The notes under the pieces: model-generated
What the model was told of the DNA's origin: nothing
Databases searched by the model: none
The model's input: only the letters and a program-made list of their open reading frames with translations
Assembly: GCA_934433135.1 (NCBI GenBank)
Contig: CAKRZO010000001.1
Coordinates: 124,001-188,000 of the forward strand
Direction: 5' to 3'
Source of the DNA: an uncultured Acetatifactor sp.
GTDB taxonomy: Bacteria > Bacillota > Clostridia > Lachnospirales > Lachnospiraceae
Length of the DNA: 64,000 nt
Translations under genes and position numbers: made by a program
In this document: positions 1-7,499 of the stretch, one piece after another
Position numbering within the stretch: the first letter of the stretch is position 1
Layout: the number at the start of each line of letters is the position of its first letter

Positions 1-288
1 GTAACTGACTCCCCAGGCAGTTGCAATATACGTATTGGCCGGCACGATTACTTCATCTCCGGATCCTACTCCCAATGCCATCATGGCGCAGTGCAGGGCA
101 GACGTCCCGTTATTCACACCGCAGGCATACCGGCTCCCTACATACTTTGCAAATTCTTCGTCAAACTGATCTGCGAACTTTCCGCCGGAATAGGCGGTTT
201 CTTCACACACCGCTGTCATTGCTCTGATATATTCCTCCCTATGGGCGTCAAAATCTCTTCTTAAATCAATTCTGCTGATATGACTCAC
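1..288 (-). CDS. DegT/DnrJ/EryC1/StrS-type PLP sugar aminotransferase, N-terminal part only
   Basis: The first 96 codons of a gene that runs off the left edge. The translation starts VSHISRIDLRRDF and contains NNGTSALHCAM and EVIVPANTYIATA, which are the N-terminal hallmarks of the DegT/StrS aminotransferase fold (the GTSAL loop contacts the PLP phosphate). These enzymes put an amino group on a nucleotide-linked keto-sugar for surface glycans. The catalytic lysine lies beyond the window and could not be checked. GTG is taken as start because AAAGGA lies a few bases upstream. It is the most downstream gene seen of the polysaccharide locus and is separated from the GT2 gene by a palindromic repeat. 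Confidence 0.85.
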   Translation of the reverse strand, partial: MSHISRIDLRRDFDAHREEYIRAMTAVCEETAYSGGKFADQFDEEFAKYVGSRYACGVNNGTSALHCAMMALGVGSGDEVIVPANTYIATAWGVSY

Positions 289-332
289 TGTTTTCTTTTC
301 CTTTCTGCTTTGTTTTTCCGACTCTTCAGATA

Positions 333-492
333 GTAACAGTTCAGCCGCGCCATTCACAAAGCTTTTCGCATGCTTCGCAGCTGCTTATTTGCGGCTGCAA
401 GCCGCAATGTTCATAAATCTGGCGCTTAAGCTCAGACAGATTTTCATGCAAGCATGAAATCTGCCCACAAGAATGCTTGTCTGAACTGTTAC
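333..492. repeat. Palindromic intergenic element with 12-bp terminal inverted repeats (copy 1)
   Basis: The 160-bp segment is bounded by perfect inverted ends, GTAACAGTTCAG at 333-344 and CTGAACTGTTAC at 481-492. Inside are a CGCAGCTGCTT block, a GCGGCTGCAAGCCGC hairpin, a GGCGCTTAAGC block and a hairpin around CAGATTTTCATGC (about 450-477). The right end abuts the stop codon of the GT2 gene. The same ends and internal blocks recur at 7343-7497, 42011-42121 and 47107-47282. It has no coding content that could be supported. Confidence 0.8.
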
Positions 493-493
493 T

Positions 494-1219
494 TCAAATA
501 TGCTTCCGGATATAGAATTCCGTAAAAAGTCTTGCAATCTGCTTTAAGTAATTACAGATGGTCTTAAAAATTTTAACGGTAGTGTTATAATCCTCCTGCC
601 ATTCCACCGGATAATCCAGTACGTGCATTCCTCTTTTTTCCGCACGCAAAAGGAATTCGATCATATAAAACCAGCCGTTGTCATCACTTCCCGCCTCAAT
701 CAGTTCCAGCGCTTCCCGCCTTCTTACAAAGGTAAAGCCGCAGATGGCATCCGTGGATTTCATCCGTAAGAACACCTTCAAAAGGATTAAAAGTCCGCGG
801 GACGTGATCTTCCGGTACCATTTTCTGCCTCTGGTATCCGACTGTCTGGCAAAACGGCTTCCATTGATGTAATCCACCTCCGGTCTGGTTCGGAAAATAT
901 GAATGGCTTCCCCCAGATGCTTAATATTCGTAGACAAATCAATGTCCATATACCCCACGATGTTGCCGTTGCTTACTGCGACGCCGTGCCGAAAGGCCGC
1001 TCCTACTCCCCTTACACCGATCCGTTCAAAACGGACATGAGGATATTTTTCACACAGACGTCTGCCGATTTGCGGTGTTTCGTCCTCTGAACCGTTATCA
1101 ACGATAATGATTTCATAATCCTCAAAACCAATGCTTTGCAGATATTCCACGGTTCTGGTAACGCCGCTTTGCAGCCTTTTTCTCTCATTTAATACCGGAA
1201 AAATAATGGTAAGTTCCAT
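494..1219 (-). CDS. GT2 family glycosyltransferase (dolichyl-phosphate-glucose-synthase-like)
   Basis: A 241-residue cytoplasmic GT-A enzyme. It has the opening strand LTIIFPVLNE, the nucleotide-binding DNGSEDET at about residues 41-48, and the metal-binding DIDLS at about 92-96, the pattern of GT2 enzymes that load a sugar on a polyprenyl phosphate. It has no membrane segments, unlike the GtrB-type enzyme at 4363-5304. An in-frame ATG at 1225 is rejected as start because AAGGA abuts it directly, whereas the ATG at 1219 has AAGGA six bases upstream. It belongs to the minus-strand surface-glycan locus. The acceptor and sugar are unknown. Confidence 0.85.
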   Translation of the reverse strand: MELTIIFPVLNERKRLQSGVTRTVEYLQSIGFEDYEIIIVDNGSEDETPQIGRRLCEKYPHVRFERIGVRGVGAAFRHGVAVSNGNIVGYMDIDLSTNIKHLGEAIHIFRTRPEVDYINGSRFARQSDTRGRKWYRKITSRGLLILLKVFLRMKSTDAICGFTFVRRREALELIEAGSDDNGWFYMIEFLLRAEKRGMHVLDYPVEWQEDYNTTVKIFKTICNYLKQIARLFTEFYIRKHI

Positions 1220-1237
1220 ATGCATTCCTTTCTCATT

Positions 1238-1511
1238 TTCTTTGTTCCAGGCACAAATCCGCAGATGCTTTCACATCCGGGGATTTGCGTGTCAGATCGC
1301 ATCCATTTAATGATACCAGGGTCAAAAGGTCGGAAATCCGACGCAAGCTTGCTTGCAGAAGGATTTTTGACCTTGGGATCCGCCAAAAACATGAGTAAGC
1401 AGCCATTTTTCGTAGAAAAATGTGCGGATTACGAATGTTTTTGAGGATTGCGGGAGCACGTAGTGCGAAGCAATCCGGTATCAGAGGGGTCAAAATACCT
1501 TTTGACCCCAA
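1238..1511. repeat. Gene-free stretch filled with hairpins of a GGTCAAAA/TTTTGACC family
   Basis: The 298 bases between the GT2 gene and the next membrane protein are non-coding and built of inverted repeats. 1486-1509 is a perfect palindrome with arms GGGGTCAAAA and TTTTGACCCC around TACC. 1317-1374 has outer arms GGTCAAAA and TTTTTGACC with an inner GCAAGCTTGC. About 1445-1477 is a hairpin GGATTGC/GCAATCC with inner GCAC/GTGC. This is a different sequence family from the CAGTTCAG-ended elements. It may act as an mRNA processing or stability element between co-transcribed genes, but no function is shown. Confidence 0.65.
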
Positions 1512-1517
1512 CATTAT

Positions 1518-2804
1518 TTAATAGTACAGATACCCGGCCAGGAAGTTTTTCATGTACAATAGTCCGCAGCCAAGATGCCACAGATAAAACAGCCATTGCA
1601 GCCAGTTAAGCACTTTTTTCGGATTCCTCACCGTATCCCGGTAAAGCACCATAACTGCGCCGACAAAGGCAAAGAAGATACCGTACATATACCCCCAGGA
1701 AAAATTCATATCTCCCAGCCGGAAGCCCTTTTCATAGCAAAACAGCGCCGTAAAAAGGCTTACCAGAAGAAGTTGCAGAGACAGCCGATAAGTTCCATTC
1801 CTCTTTAAGTCTTTTGCGTGAAACACCAGGACAACGATGGGAAAAGCCAGTGCCAGTAAAATTGCCAGCGGAATATTCCCGCAATGTTTTTCCCAGGCGG
1901 TCAGAAAACCAATTCCGATTCCGCTCTGAGCAGTATCCGCAAGAAGCTGTCCCGACAGGTTTTCTTCCGGTGAAGAAGGTACAAAAACTCCGAAAAACTG
2001 ATAAAGCAGGTCACAGAACGTTGGAATAAAGCAAATGCCCAGGCAAAGAAATACCTGCCAGTTCCGAAACCGGCTCTTTATCAGACGATACACCATAAGA
2101 ATCCCTGCGGTTGCAACCAATACCAGCGTAAAGGATGGTTTGGTCATGGTGGCAAGCAACAGGAAAAGGCCGAAGCACAGCCCCTTTTTCCAGGGAAATT
2201 CTTTGAAAGAGGACTTTTCTTCGTAGACTTCCAGTAATCCGGCAAATTCAAAAAAGCAAAGAATAGAAAAAGGCCTGGCTGCCAAATAAGTTGCATTATG
2301 ATAAGGATTGGGAGTAAAAACGCCTCTGTACCTTCCGTAAATTCCGGGAAGCTTGATTCCCGTTACCGGAAAAAGCATGGAAATCAAAAAGAGGCTGACC
2401 GTCAAAATGCTGACAAACGCCCGCTTACCGAAACCGTCTTCCATTGTTGTAAGCTTTCTGTTAAACCAATATTTCGTCACAAGAAGACTTAAGCTGTTTA
2501 ACAAAGTCAATGAGGCGGTAATGGCTGCCTGCGGAGAAAGAAATCGAAGAAACACAGCACCCAGCCGGAAAAGAATCGGGTACGGAAAACGGTAGCCGCT
2601 GTCTAATCCCTGCATTTCCAGCATATAAGCTTTGATATCCGAATGAAAATAATGTTCATTTCCGTTTGCCTGATGGTAAAAAAGCCATCCTGTCACCGCT
2701 GTATAAAGAAGCCAGAGAAAGAAAAAGAAAAGAAGATCCAAAAGCTTTTTTTTCTCTGCTGTTTTCTCTTTTTTCAACCGAACCACCCTGCCTTTCCTTC
2801 TCAT
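1518..2804 (-). CDS. Polytopic membrane protein, possible GT-C-type glycosyltransferase
   Basis: The 428 residues begin with a very basic N-terminus (RRKGRVVRLKKEK) followed by a run of hydrophobic segments. After the first membrane segment there is an outside-facing stretch HYFHSDIKAYMLEMQ at about residues 51-65; an acidic residue in the first loop is typical of GT-C enzymes that use lipid-linked sugars. The family was not recognised, so the function is inference from topology and context. The start overlaps the stop of the upstream membrane protein by ATGA, so the two are translationally coupled. Confidence 0.6.
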   Translation of the reverse strand: MRRKGRVVRLKKEKTAEKKKLLDLLFFFFLWLLYTAVTGWLFYHQANGNEHYFHSDIKAYMLEMQGLDSGYRFPYPILFRLGAVFLRFLSPQAAITASLTLLNSLSLLVTKYWFNRKLTTMEDGFGKRAFVSILTVSLFLISMLFPVTGIKLPGIYGRYRGVFTPNPYHNATYLAARPFSILCFFEFAGLLEVYEEKSSFKEFPWKKGLCFGLFLLLATMTKPSFTLVLVATAGILMVYRLIKSRFRNWQVFLCLGICFIPTFCDLLYQFFGVFVPSSPEENLSGQLLADTAQSGIGIGFLTAWEKHCGNIPLAILLALAFPIVVLVFHAKDLKRNGTYRLSLQLLLVSLFTALFCYEKGFRLGDMNFSWGYMYGIFFAFVGAVMVLYRDTVRNPKKVLNWLQWLFYLWHLGCGLLYMKNFLAGYLYY

Positions 2805-4366
2805 GGTCTCTTATAAAGAACTGTCTCCTGCGTACGCCCTAATTCCGTGAAACCTTCCCGTCTGCACAAGGCATCTGTTTCTCCGCCGCTGTTGGTCATC
2901 AGATAACGACTCTTTAACTGCGGCAGGTTTTCTTTCACATAATCCGCATAGCAGCAGCTGATGCCGAAGCCCTCCGGCAGTTCATAAAGGATCTGCCACC
3001 GGGACAGAACCTGCTCTCCATCCTTTTCATCACTGAAAACCCAGATCACAACATTTTCATAACTCGGTGTCTGCTCTTTTACAAGACTTACCTTTTCGCT
3101 GCAGACGTTTCCCCAGTACTGCTGCCGCCAGACCGCCTCCGGCGTACGGAACGGAATCTGGTAATCATAGGGTTCACGAGCCTTAAAAAGGAACAAATAA
3201 ACAAACAAAGCCGCCATAAACGCCGCTTTTTTATAATATGCTGTTTTCATAAGCGCAATCAGAAAAACACCTGCTGCCAGGAAGGTTAAAAGGTGCTTAC
3301 TTCCCTCTTTCATCTTGTACATCAAAAGCAGGGCAACAAACATCCCCAGAAAACTCAATGCGGCATGCGCATAAAGCAGGAATTCCTCTTTCCTTTTCCG
3401 TTTCAGGCACGCGATACTGTAACCGGCAAATAAAAGCAGCATGGCAATAAAAGCGGCAAAGATCGCTCCTTCCGCCATCCCGCTGCGGAAAGCCTCCACC
3501 ACTCTTGCGAAAAAGGCCCTTCCCGCATAATAAAGTGTCGCCAGAACATTCCGGCACCCTGCGATGATCCCTTCCTCCGTAAACCTCCTAAGCCAATCCA
3601 CTTTAAATAACGGTGTGAAATAAGGTGCACTGAAATTGTACTTTAACAATCCGTATCCTGCTGCCGTAAAGGAAAAGAGCAGAACGGAGATTAAGCTACG
3701 GATCCCTTTCTTTTCCGAATCCCGAATCAGGAGGAACAGCGGAAGGAGCAAAAAGAGAATCAGATACGGTCGCATCCAGGTCATAACCACTGATAACAGA
3801 ATCATTCCCACGAGATATTTCTTTTTTTTCTCCCGAAGAAGATACCCGGATGCCAGTCCGTAGTAAAGGATCAGCAGACAAAAACAGGCACATTCCGGCA
3901 TGCCGGAAAGCATATATCGGGTATAGGGTGTAAAACATGCGAAAAGAACGGTCAGAACAAACAGCTGCCTGCGGGAAGGATGTGCCGTAAGAACAAAGCC
4001 GAAAACCGCAAACATCAGGAAGAAAATATTATAGAAAATCGGCGATAACAGATTCCAGCCGAAAATTTTTCCGAAAAGGATATAAGGAAAGACCAGAACC
4101 GGGCTCCAGGCGGCAAAGGAAAAGTGAAGCGCCCTGCTTTCGTTAAAGCCGAAAAAACCCTGTGGAATGCCATAACGTATCATTCCTTCCACCTGCTTAT
4201 AGTAAAAAAGCTCATCGTTCCATTCGCTTGCCGGCAGATAGACATCTTTCATGGAACATCCCTGCACAGCACAGGCAGTCAGACAGCACAAAAGAGGCAG
4301 TAATGACATCACTGCCCCGCATATCACCCATTTATGTGCTTTGCAAAAAGGTATTACTCGCTTCAT
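2801..4366 (-). CDS. Polytopic membrane protein, possible GT-C-type glycosyltransferase
   Basis: A 521-residue protein with an N-terminal membrane segment, many further hydrophobic segments and a soluble C-terminal tail of roughly 100 residues. The first external loop carries SEWNDELFYYKQVEG (residues 47-61), an acidic cluster in the place where GT-C glycosyltransferases have their catalytic or metal-binding acids. It overlaps the GtrB-like gene upstream and the membrane protein downstream by four bases each, an arrangement typical of a lipid-linked-sugar synthase feeding an extracellular glycosyltransferase. The specific family is not recognised. Confidence 0.6.
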   Translation of the reverse strand: MKRVIPFCKAHKWVICGAVMSLLPLLCCLTACAVQGCSMKDVYLPASEWNDELFYYKQVEGMIRYGIPQGFFGFNESRALHFSFAAWSPVLVFPYILFGKIFGWNLLSPIFYNIFFLMFAVFGFVLTAHPSRRQLFVLTVLFACFTPYTRYMLSGMPECACFCLLILYYGLASGYLLREKKKKYLVGMILLSVVMTWMRPYLILFLLLPLFLLIRDSEKKGIRSLISVLLFSFTAAGYGLLKYNFSAPYFTPLFKVDWLRRFTEEGIIAGCRNVLATLYYAGRAFFARVVEAFRSGMAEGAIFAAFIAMLLLFAGYSIACLKRKRKEEFLLYAHAALSFLGMFVALLLMYKMKEGSKHLLTFLAAGVFLIALMKTAYYKKAAFMAALFVYLFLFKAREPYDYQIPFRTPEAVWRQQYWGNVCSEKVSLVKEQTPSYENVVIWVFSDEKDGEQVLSRWQILYELPEGFGISCCYADYVKENLPQLKSRYLMTNSGGETDALCRREGFTELGRTQETVLYKRP

Positions 4367-5304
4367 ATTTCCGTATCCCTGAAATTTATTTTTTCCCGGA
4401 TAACATATTGGGGAGAATTATTCAGACTGATATAAATTCTGCCAATATATTCTCCGACCAACCCCATCATCAGCATCAGCATTCCGCCGAAAAAAACAAC
4501 TGCGGACATCAATGCACTGAAACCTACCGGAACAAGAGGATTTACCAGTCTTTTGATAATGGTATACAATCCGTAAAGAAATCCCAGCCCTGCACTGATG
4601 GCGCCTATCATGGTGGCAATCCGCAGCGGTTTCACCGAAAATGCGGTAAATCCGTTAATCCACAGCCCCAGTAGTTTTTTAAAGGTATAACCGGATCTTC
4701 CGGCTTGTCTGTCTCTGTGCTCTACCGTTACATTGGTGATGTTTTTGGTTGCCCGAAGCACCAGACCGATGACATAGGGATAAGAATTCTCATAACGGAT
4801 CATATCCTTTACAATCACACGCCTTACTCCGAAATAGCTGGAAATAAAAAGGTCAGCCGGCTTATCCAGCAAAATTCTGGTCATTTGCTCATTAATCCGG
4901 CTTCCCAGGTTCCGGAATGCAGAATGATGCTTATGCTCATATCTGGCATAGACGGCATCGTACCCTTCTTCCAGCCTGGCAATCAGCTTTCCCGCTTCAT
5001 CCGCAGGGGTCTGCCCATCGTCATCCAGGCAGATCACATAGTCGCCCTGTGCATGGCGCAGTCCTGCCATCAGCGCTGCATGCTGACCGAAATTTCTGGT
5101 AAAACTGATCCCTTTCATCCTTTCATCCGCGGCGCACAGGCGTCGAATGACTCCCAGGGTATTATCCGGTGAAAAATCATTCACCAGAAGAATTTCATAT
5201 TCATATCCCGTTAAAGCTTTCATGGTGTCTGTAATTTCCGTTGTTACATTTTCCAGTGTATTCTCACTGCGGTAACAGGGAATCACAAAACTGACTTTTT
5301 TCAT
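4363..5304 (-). CDS. GtrB/DPM1-like polyprenyl-phosphate glycosyltransferase (GT2 with C-terminal membrane anchor)
   Basis: A 313-residue enzyme of the bactoprenol-phosphate glucosyltransferase type. The N-terminal GT-A domain has VSFVIPCYRSE, VNDFSPDNT (about 41-49), FTRNFGQHAALMAGL (about 68-82) and LDDDGQTP (about 93-100). Two C-terminal hydrophobic segments (about 230-255 and 265-285) anchor it, as in GtrB and DPM1-like proteins. It likely transfers a sugar from a nucleotide donor to undecaprenyl phosphate for use outside by one of the adjacent membrane proteins. It lies four bases downstream of the GNAT gene and overlaps the next gene by ATGA. Confidence 0.88.
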   Translation of the reverse strand: MKKVSFVIPCYRSENTLENVTTEITDTMKALTGYEYEILLVNDFSPDNTLGVIRRLCAADERMKGISFTRNFGQHAALMAGLRHAQGDYVICLDDDGQTPADEAGKLIARLEEGYDAVYARYEHKHHSAFRNLGSRINEQMTRILLDKPADLFISSYFGVRRVIVKDMIRYENSYPYVIGLVLRATKNITNVTVEHRDRQAGRSGYTFKKLLGLWINGFTAFSVKPLRIATMIGAISAGLGFLYGLYTIIKRLVNPLVPVGFSALMSAVVFFGGMLMLMMGLVGEYIGRIYISLNNSPQYVIREKINFRDTEI

Positions 5305-5308
5305 GCTG

Positions 5309-5887
5309 TCAAATTCCTTCCGTCTTTTCCATCGTTTCGGCCATAAGCCTCTTTGCCTCCGGATCCGTACTTAAAATTCCCATCAGTACCATATCCCGGA
5401 ATTGTCCGTCAATACAGACATCTTCCCGAAGGCAGGCTTCTTTCCGGAACCCGGCTTTTTCATAACTGCGGATTGCCTGAAGATTGTCCGCATAAGCACG
5501 TAAGAACAATCTGTGAAGTCCTTCTTTTTCAAAGCTGTAAGCAATCATCAGTCTGGCCGCTGCCGTACCGATTCCTCTTCCCCTTGCATCGTCTTCCCCG
5601 ATAAAAATGCCATATTCGGCTTTTTGGTGTACTCTGTCAATATCCCTTATATAAACGCTTCCCAGGGCACGATCCGAACCGCACTCACAGATGATCATCT
5701 GCACAGCCTGTCCTGTCCGGATTTTGGTCTTAAGCCACTTCCGATGACTCTCCGGCGTAAACAGTTCCTGATAAATAAAATTCTTTCTTACCACATCTTT
5801 ATTCCGCCAGGAAACAATCCTGTCCGTGTCATAATCTTCCATGGGACGCAGGTAAATTCCTGCTGTTTCATCTCTGTATTCCTGCAT
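5309..5887 (-). CDS. GNAT family N-acetyltransferase (RimJ/PseH-like)
   Basis: A 192-residue acetyl-CoA-dependent acetyltransferase. ARGRGIGTAAARLM is the acetyl-CoA pyrophosphate-binding motif A, followed by LHRLFLRAYADNLQAIRSYEKAGF, the motif B region. N-terminal WRNKDVVRKNFIYQE resembles enzymes that acetylate amino-sugars on nucleotide donors, which would fit the DegT aminotransferase in the same locus; that pairing is inference. The longer reading frame reaching 6022 is rejected, because the ATG at 5887 is preceded by GGGGG and follows a clear promoter at 5912-5940. Confidence 0.82.
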   Translation of the reverse strand: MQEYRDETAGIYLRPMEDYDTDRIVSWRNKDVVRKNFIYQELFTPESHRKWLKTKIRTGQAVQMIICECGSDRALGSVYIRDIDRVHQKAEYGIFIGEDDARGRGIGTAAARLMIAYSFEKEGLHRLFLRAYADNLQAIRSYEKAGFRKEACLREDVCIDGQFRDMVLMGILSTDPEAKRLMAETMEKTEGI

Positions 5888-5911
5888 AATACCCCCATTC
5901 TTTTCCTGTCT

Positions 5912-5940
5912 ATTATAAACAACCGTAATTATAAAATCAA
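5912..5940 (-). promoter_or_regulatory. Sigma-A promoter inside the polysaccharide locus
   Basis: On the minus strand TTGATT (5935-5940), a 17-base spacer and TATAAT (5912-5917) stand about 25 bases upstream of the GNAT start. It would give the genes from the GNAT to the DegT aminotransferase their own transcription start. Confidence 0.75.
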
Positions 5941-5973
5941 TCTTTTTTTTCGAATGGAGCACCCGGACTATTA

Positions 5974-7104
5974 CTACTTCGCATTCTCCGTCTTCTCCAA
6001 TTCTCCCGCATCGGCCGCCCACAAGGCATCGTAATCAAAATGCAGCGCATATTCATACATATTATCCAGATGTTCCTTATAATTATCCAAAATCAGCTCG
6101 TTTTTTCCGTCCCGGATGCACTCAAATATGTATCGGTTATATTCCGGTCTGTAATGGTTCACATCCCGATAATTATTAAGGTTGCTGATAATCTCCCACT
6201 CGTCCTGAAAATAGAACACTCTCACATTCTCATAAGCAAGCAGACGCATAACCGAACGCTTATAAAGGATCATCATCTCTTCCAATTCATCCTTTAAAAC
6301 TTCCTGTTCCCAGTACAACATGCTGTAGGGCGGATAAAAAACAAAAAATTCCGTATCCGGATTGTCTTCCATATAACCGGTGATATTGTTCAGGTTCTGA
6401 TCACAGTTTTCCAGCATCTGTTCAAGCGTCTCTCTCTGAGACCAGTCTCCTGCCTGCAGCTTCCATTTGGTTTCCTTGGCACTCTCCAATGCCTGTTCCC
6501 GTCCGAAATAAGAAGGATTTTCCCAGGTATAAGCATCATCCAGATTGCTTACCTTTCCCTGCAGTTTATCCACAACGCAGTTTAAGGAAGCTAGGAAAAC
6601 ATCCTGGTTATACAGATACGAAACATCCGTAAACGGATTCTCGTCATACAGATAGTCCGGTCTTTCGGCATAAGCACTCCAGTAAGGTTCTGTCAGCTGA
6701 TAAGCGTTGATGTCCATCACAACATGCTCGGGCTTCTTCCCTTTTTCAAAAATCTGATGGAAAATAGCTCTTAAATCATCCGTTCTTGCACCGGAATAGG
6801 AAAGTTTTAACGTCTTCCATCCCAGTTCGTCAAACCAGGAGCTGCGAAAGTTCTCCGTCATGCTGGTTCCTGCAATCACACTGTCATATTCCATATTCCG
6901 TGCTGCGCCCGGCGTCTGGTATACTGCCTGATTCATTGCCACCGGAAGTTCAAACCATACACTGTGATAATGATAAAAAGGATCTATGCAGAAAATAATC
7001 ACTGCCATCACAAGAAGTGCTGCCGCCAGGCAAAGTAGCAGCAGACAGGCATTCTTTTTTTCAGTCCTGACCTTTGTTTTGATATTTGTTGTATCGTGTT
7101 CCAT
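5974..7104 (-). CDS. Membrane-anchored SGNH/DltD-like O-acyltransfer partner of MBOAT
   Basis: A 376-residue protein with one N-terminal membrane anchor (about residues 18-40) and an extracellular domain. VIAGTSMTENF at about 76-86 is the block I serine region of the SGNH/AlgX/DltD-like family that accompanies MBOAT O-acyltransferases, and RDVNHYRPEYN near residues 320-330 supplies the Asp-x-x-His. Such proteins take an acyl group passed through the MBOAT channel and place it on an exported polysaccharide. The MBOAT gene is directly upstream but is separated by about 395 bases of palindromic repeat, unusual for an otherwise tight operon. Confidence 0.75.
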   Translation of the reverse strand: MEHDTTNIKTKVRTEKKNACLLLLCLAAALLVMAVIIFCIDPFYHYHSVWFELPVAMNQAVYQTPGAARNMEYDSVIAGTSMTENFRSSWFDELGWKTLKLSYSGARTDDLRAIFHQIFEKGKKPEHVVMDINAYQLTEPYWSAYAERPDYLYDENPFTDVSYLYNQDVFLASLNCVVDKLQGKVSNLDDAYTWENPSYFGREQALESAKETKWKLQAGDWSQRETLEQMLENCDQNLNNITGYMEDNPDTEFFVFYPPYSMLYWEQEVLKDELEEMMILYKRSVMRLLAYENVRVFYFQDEWEIISNLNNYRDVNHYRPEYNRYIFECIRDGKNELILDNYKEHLDNMYEYALHFDYDALWAADAGELEKTENAK

Positions 7105-7177
7105 GCTCCGGGATCTCCTTCCGGTTTGATATCTGATTCATTTCAAGTTTGCAAGCCTCTTCATGCAAGCATGATCG

Positions 7178-7497
7178 GCTTTCCAGTTCAGCCGCGCCAT
7201 TCGCAAAATCGCACCTTCGGCGCTCCCCGCTGCTTCGCAGCTGCTTGTCGCATCTGCAAGATGCGATGCTCATCTCAGATGGTGCACTTAGCTGCTTCAG
7301 TATTTGATGCCTACGGATTGCTTCGCAGCATAACCTGCTTTCCAGTTCAGCCGCGCCATTCGCAAAATCGCACCTTCGGCGCTCCCCGCTGCTTCGCAGC
7401 TGCTTTTGCTCATCAGATGGCGCTCAGTCCATGCATCCACATGGGCAGATTTACATGCAAGCATGCAATCTGCCCACATAGATGCATGGCTGAACTG
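7178..7497. repeat. Palindromic element (copy 2) preceded by a truncated copy; exact 69-bp direct repeat
   Basis: The 395-base gap between the MBOAT and SGNH genes has no gene. 7343-7497 is a full element with ends CAGTTCAGCC and GGCTGAACTG and a long internal hairpin from CCATGCATC (about 7430) to GATGCATGG (about 7489) around GGGCAGATT/AATCTGCCC. 7178-7246 and 7337-7405 are identical over 69 bases, so the left part of the element is present twice, the first copy lacking its right half. The bases 7105-7177 between this and the SGNH start show only a small TCATGCAAGCATGA hairpin. Confidence 0.8.
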
Positions 7498-7499
7498 TG

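Noticed and set aside
1220..1514. Open frames in the hairpin-filled gap at 1220-1517
   Set aside because: They translate palindromic DNA in several frames without start signals or protein-like composition.
5888..6022. Forty-five extra N-terminal residues for the GNAT protein
   Set aside because: The segment contains the promoter, has no family similarity, and the inner ATG has a proper ribosome site.
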